Source of the DNA: CAZKFG01 sp964551985 | GTDB taxonomy: Bacteria > Bacillota > Negativicutes > Acidaminococcales > JAISLQ01 | Reading direction: 5' to 3' | Length of the DNA: 9,424 nucleotides | NCBI GenBank assembly: GCA_964551985.1 | Contig: CAZKFG010000068.1 | Coordinates: 1-9,424 of the forward strand | Shown: positions 7,602 through 9,424 of the stretch, one piece after another | How the letters are laid out: each line of letters starts with the position of its first letter | Numbering within the stretch: position 1 is the stretch's first letter | The notes under the pieces: model-generated | Seen by the model: the letters and a program-made list of their open reading frames with translations, nothing else | The model's database searches: none | What the model was told of the DNA's origin: nothing | Translations under genes and position numbers: made by a program

Positions 7602-7923
7602 AGTTGAAATACTCGAACCTGCACAAATTGAATTGGAAGAAATTATCACAATATACGCTAATTCATCTGGTATCAAAAGTGCGCATCGCCTTTTAAATAA
7701 AATTTATGATGCCGTGGCTCAGCTTGCTGTTTTCCCTTTATCCGGCTTACAATTAAGAGATAAACAACTATCTCTTGCTGGGTATAGACTTTTAGTTGTT
7801 GAAGAATACCTTTGTATTTATCGCATAGTGGAAAAGACAGTCTATGTATACCACATTGTACATGGCTCTACAAACTATCCGCAGCTATTAAAGAGTTATC
7901 AATCAAGCACTTTTAGTGATTAA
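7588..7923 (+). CDS. RelE/ParE-superfamily toxin
   Basis: A 111-residue protein with the RelE/ParE pattern: an N-terminal strand and helices (VEILEPAQIELEEIITIYA, AHRLLNKIYDAVAQLAVFP) followed by the C-terminal sheet (YRLLVVEEYLCIYRIVEKTV, then YVYHIVHGSTNYPQLL). The wording is closer to ParE or plasmid-stabilisation toxins than to ribosome-dependent RelE, but whether it attacks gyrase or mRNA cannot be settled from sequence alone. The start chosen is ATG 7588, overlapping the antitoxin by 14 bases, with GGAAAG upstream; an in-frame TTG at 7552 would add 12 unlikely residues. The frame is intact, so the pair may be active. No convincing terminator follows the gene. Confidence 0.85.
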   Translation: MKKIKVEILEPAQIELEEIITIYANSSGIKSAHRLLNKIYDAVAQLAVFPLSGLQLRDKQLSLAGYRLLVVEEYLCIYRIVEKTVYVYHIVHGSTNYPQLLKSYQSSTFSD

Positions 7924-8101
7924 TTTTTTAAAGATAAAATAAAACCCAATAAAACAGCCTAAAACAAGATTTTTTTACGGGGGCAGTTTTTGGAAAAACT
8001 AGATTATTTTGCTTAAAGTTGCATAAAATAAAAATCTTAAAAACCTCCTAAAAACAACGCTAATTAAGTTTTGTTGAATTACTATAAATGTAGCGACTAA
8101 T
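7924..8101. other. AT-rich island end before the tRNA scar
   Basis: No gene is seen. The stretch contains GGGGGCAGTT (7979-7988) followed by the short inverted repeat AGTTTTTGGAAAAACT, and two near-copies of CCTAAAACAA (7958 and 8047). Such short repeats next to an att core could be integrase arm or excisionase sites, but this is speculative. Confidence 0.35.
7979..7988 (+). repeat. GGGGGCAGTT copy 1
   Basis: A 10-base direct repeat of the element at 8228-8237, about 114 bases before the tRNA-Ser fragment. A run of five G is notable in such AT-rich sequence. Confidence 0.4.
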
Positions 8102-8161
8102 TTTGCTAAACCGTTAGTAGGGGTAACTCTAGCGAGGGTTCAAATCCCTCCCACTCCGCCA
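8102..8161 (+). other. 3' fragment of tRNA-Ser(GCU): island attachment site
   Basis: From the anticodon loop onward this is a good tRNA-Ser. Loop TTGCTAA has anticodon GCT at 8105-8107. The long variable arm has stem TAGGG/CTCTA around GTAA (8118-8131). The T-arm is GAGGG-TTCAAAT-CCCTC (8134-8150). The 3' acceptor strand CCACTCC, discriminator G and CCA end at 8161. The 5' half is missing: no GGAGTGG acceptor strand occurs upstream, and the bases before the loop do not pair with the 3' anticodon stem. This is the duplicated 3' end left by an integrase that crosses over near the anticodon loop. The rebuilt full gene should lie beyond the left edge. Confidence 0.8.
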
Positions 8162-8177
8162 AAACACTACAAAATTT

Positions 8178-8211
8178 AGAGGTCTGGATTATGCCAGACC
8201 TCTTGTTTTTT
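8178..8211 (+). terminator. Rho-independent terminator after the tRNA-Ser fragment
   Basis: AGAGGTCTGG (8178-8187) and CCAGACCTCT (8194-8203) pair perfectly around ATTATG and are followed by TTGTTTTTT. Placed 16 bases after the CCA end, it was probably the terminator of the original tRNA-Ser gene, which supports the view that the sequence to the right is chromosomal. Confidence 0.9.
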
Positions 8212-8437
8212 GTCTACGAAGGCATTAGGGGGCAGTTGTATTTTTTGATATGCCAAATGTTCCATTGTTCTAAATGTTTAAAATAGTTACTATAGAGTGA
8301 GCTTGGTAAAAGCATTTTTCACTTTTTACCGCTAAAAATTAATAACCAATTATCAATATAAAGTTGAATTATAAAAAGGTTAGTTTATATTAAATAAAAA
8401 GTTTTATTATATCCCGCATAAGTTTTTTCATTTTTTG
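8212..8437. other. Non-coding stretch right of the attachment site
   Basis: No gene is seen. It contains the second GGGGGCAGTT (8228-8237) and an inverted repeat GGTAAAA (8305-8311) / TTTTACC (8324-8330) that lacks a U-run. No clear terminator for the leftward pseudogene is visible. Confidence 0.4.
8228..8237 (+). repeat. GGGGGCAGTT copy 2
   Basis: Same 10 bases and orientation as 7979-7988, but on the other side of the tRNA fragment, about 67 bases past its CCA end. See the findings for what this may mean. Confidence 0.4.
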
Positions 8438-8886
8438 TTAAAAAAGTTTAAAAGAATTTTTTCCATATTTATCAATTGCCTCAAGGACTTTTTTGAAAAC
8501 AAATTCATCCTCATCATTTGACCTAATATCATAATAAGTAACTTTATCGTATATAATTTCTTTAACTATGTTTTGTTTTTCATCAAATTCTATAACTGCT
8601 ACTGTCCCTACTTTTTTTGTAAATGGTAAATAATCTTGCCTTACCAAGATCTTTACCGTGTTCTTTTTTTGCGATGATCTGTTAGCTAACTTTTTTGCTT
8701 CATCAGACAGTGTAATAAAGACATCAACACGAATTTTAACAACTCTGTCTCCTATCAATCTAACTTGAATATTTTTTCATCAAAAATACCTTCTCCAGCC
8801 TCGGTTTTATACCTTATTTCTTAAGCAAAAATACTTGCATTTACTAGAAAAACAAAAAATATCGTTAGAAAAATTTTCTTTAGCAT
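8438..8886 (-). pseudogene. Broken gene for a small secreted protein
   Basis: The gene starts at ATG 8886 with GGAG 8 bases upstream and encodes a clean signal peptide (MLKKIFLTIFFVFLV... ending near ASIFA). A TAA follows immediately, one base from CAA, then EIRYKTEAGEGIFDE. The frame is then lost in a run of six A; one extra A would join it to KNIQVRLIGDRVVKIRVDVF and 106 downstream codons ending KLF at 8438. Repaired, it would be about 148 residues, exported, family not recognised. The downstream part alone could start at TTG 8758 but would lack the signal peptide and a ribosome site. It has its own promoter. Two separate lesions make a real pseudogene likelier than a sequencing error, though the homopolymer slip alone could be one. 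Confidence 0.7.
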
Positions 8887-8932
8887 AAATATAACTCCAT
8901 TTCTATAGCTCTACGTTTTTAACCCCTTCAGC

Positions 8933-8961
8933 AGTATATTTTATCAATTAACGAATTTCAA
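8933..8961 (-). promoter_or_regulatory. Promoter of the secreted-protein pseudogene
   Basis: On the minus strand, TTGAAA (8956-8961), 17 bases and TATACT (8933-8938) sit about 47 bases before the ATG at 8886. Spacing is ideal and its survival suggests recent gene decay. Confidence 0.55.
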
Positions 8962-9343
8962 TAAACAAAAAACAACTTAAAAAGATACTAATATAAGTAG
9001 AAATTGAAAATTTTAGCAATCATTTCTTCTTTCTGTATTTTTTATTAATTGTTTTCTTAATTTATAAAAGCATTGTAATTATACTAAATCGCCTTACCAT
9101 AAATTTTAAAAAATCCCCATTATAGCATTACAACAATTACATTCTAGAAAAAAACACACATTATAGTTTTTCTTATACTTATTTATCAGAATATATGCTT
9201 AAAATTATATCATAAATATTGATTTTAAAATACTAATACATATATTTAAAAACTTTTAATAAATTGCTTTTTTTCTTATAGATTAAACCTATCATTTAAT
9301 CGCTTTTTATAATACATTTACCTGCTATTTAAAAACCAAAATT
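8962..9343. other. AT-rich stretch with no gene seen
   Basis: Both strands are full of stops and no coding region with a convincing ribosome site is found. One extended -10-like TGCTATAAT on the minus strand (9119-9127) lacks a -35 partner. It is probably spacer or fully decayed sequence. Confidence 0.5.
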
Positions 9344-9372
9344 AAAAACCACCAAAACCTAAGTAATGGTGG
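9344..9372 (-). terminator. Terminator of tRNA-Arg
   Basis: Read on the minus strand, CCACCA and TGGTGG pair around a 12-base loop and are followed by TTTTTAATTTT, about 10 bases after the tRNA CCA end. Confidence 0.7.
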
Positions 9373-9381
9373 CAAATTTCA

Positions 9382-9424
9382 TGGCGACCCAGGAGGGATT
9401 CGAACCCCCGACCCACGGCTTAGA
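9382..9424 (-). tRNA. tRNA-Arg(UCU), 3' part, cut by the window edge
   Basis: On the minus strand the sequence runs from anticodon TCT at the very edge (9424-9422) through AAGCCGTGGGTC, the T-arm GGGGG-TTCGAAT-CCCTC and acceptor strand CTGGGTC, to discriminator G and encoded CCA (9384-9382). A G discriminator fits bacterial arginine tRNAs. The 5' half lies outside the window. Confidence 0.85.

Noticed and set aside
8102..8161. A complete functional tRNA-Ser gene
   Set aside because: No 5' acceptor, D-arm or 5' anticodon stem is present upstream, so it can only be a fragment.
9066..9140. Short inverted repeat TTGTAAT / ATTACAA in the AT-rich spacer
   Set aside because: Seven bases with a long loop and no U-run or gene nearby; expected by chance.
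1..9424. CRISPR array or insertion-sequence ends
   Set aside because: No regularly spaced repeats, transposase or terminal inverted repeats with target duplications were seen.

Overview
The window looks like the outer end of a mobile defence island in a low-GC bacterium (roughly one third G+C by eye, AT-rich spacers, TTG as well as ATG starts). The species cannot be read from it. Both tRNA sequences visible encode their own CCA end, and the genes on the left are typical accessory genes.

Layout. A possible hairpin (138-173) and a strong leftward promoter (100-128) lie at the far left, and the gene that promoter serves is off the window. Positions 164-7167 hold a leftward cluster transcribed mod -> abi -> dinD -> res. 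It encodes a complete type III restriction-modification pair (Mod DNA methyltransferase and Res helicase-nuclease) with two extra genes between the two subunits: an Abi_C-type protein with a possible HEPN R-x6-H motif, and a DinD-like BRO-N protein. The gap between abi and dinD holds a decayed second copy of the start of res, so dinD is flanked by imperfect direct repeats. This suggests dinD was added later or that the locus was rearranged. Divergent from mod, positions 7335-7923 hold a Phd/YefM antitoxin and ParE/RelE toxin pair behind a perfect 18-bp inverted repeat that brackets the -10 box.

At 8102-8161 is the 3' half of a tRNA-Ser(GCU) gene, from the anticodon loop to CCA, with no 5' half in front. 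This is the usual scar of tyrosine-integrase insertion into a tRNA gene. Because it reads rightward, the island should lie to its left, with the rebuilt full tRNA beyond the left edge. A terminator follows (8178-8211). To the right are an AT-rich stretch, a secreted-protein pseudogene on the minus strand (8438-8886) and the edge of a tRNA-Arg(UCU) gene with its terminator, which look like backbone.

Working together: Mod would protect host DNA and Res with Mod would cut incoming DNA. The Abi-like protein may act as a second, suicidal layer, and the toxin-antitoxin pair would stabilise the island. The roles of abi and dinD inside this system are inferred from position only.
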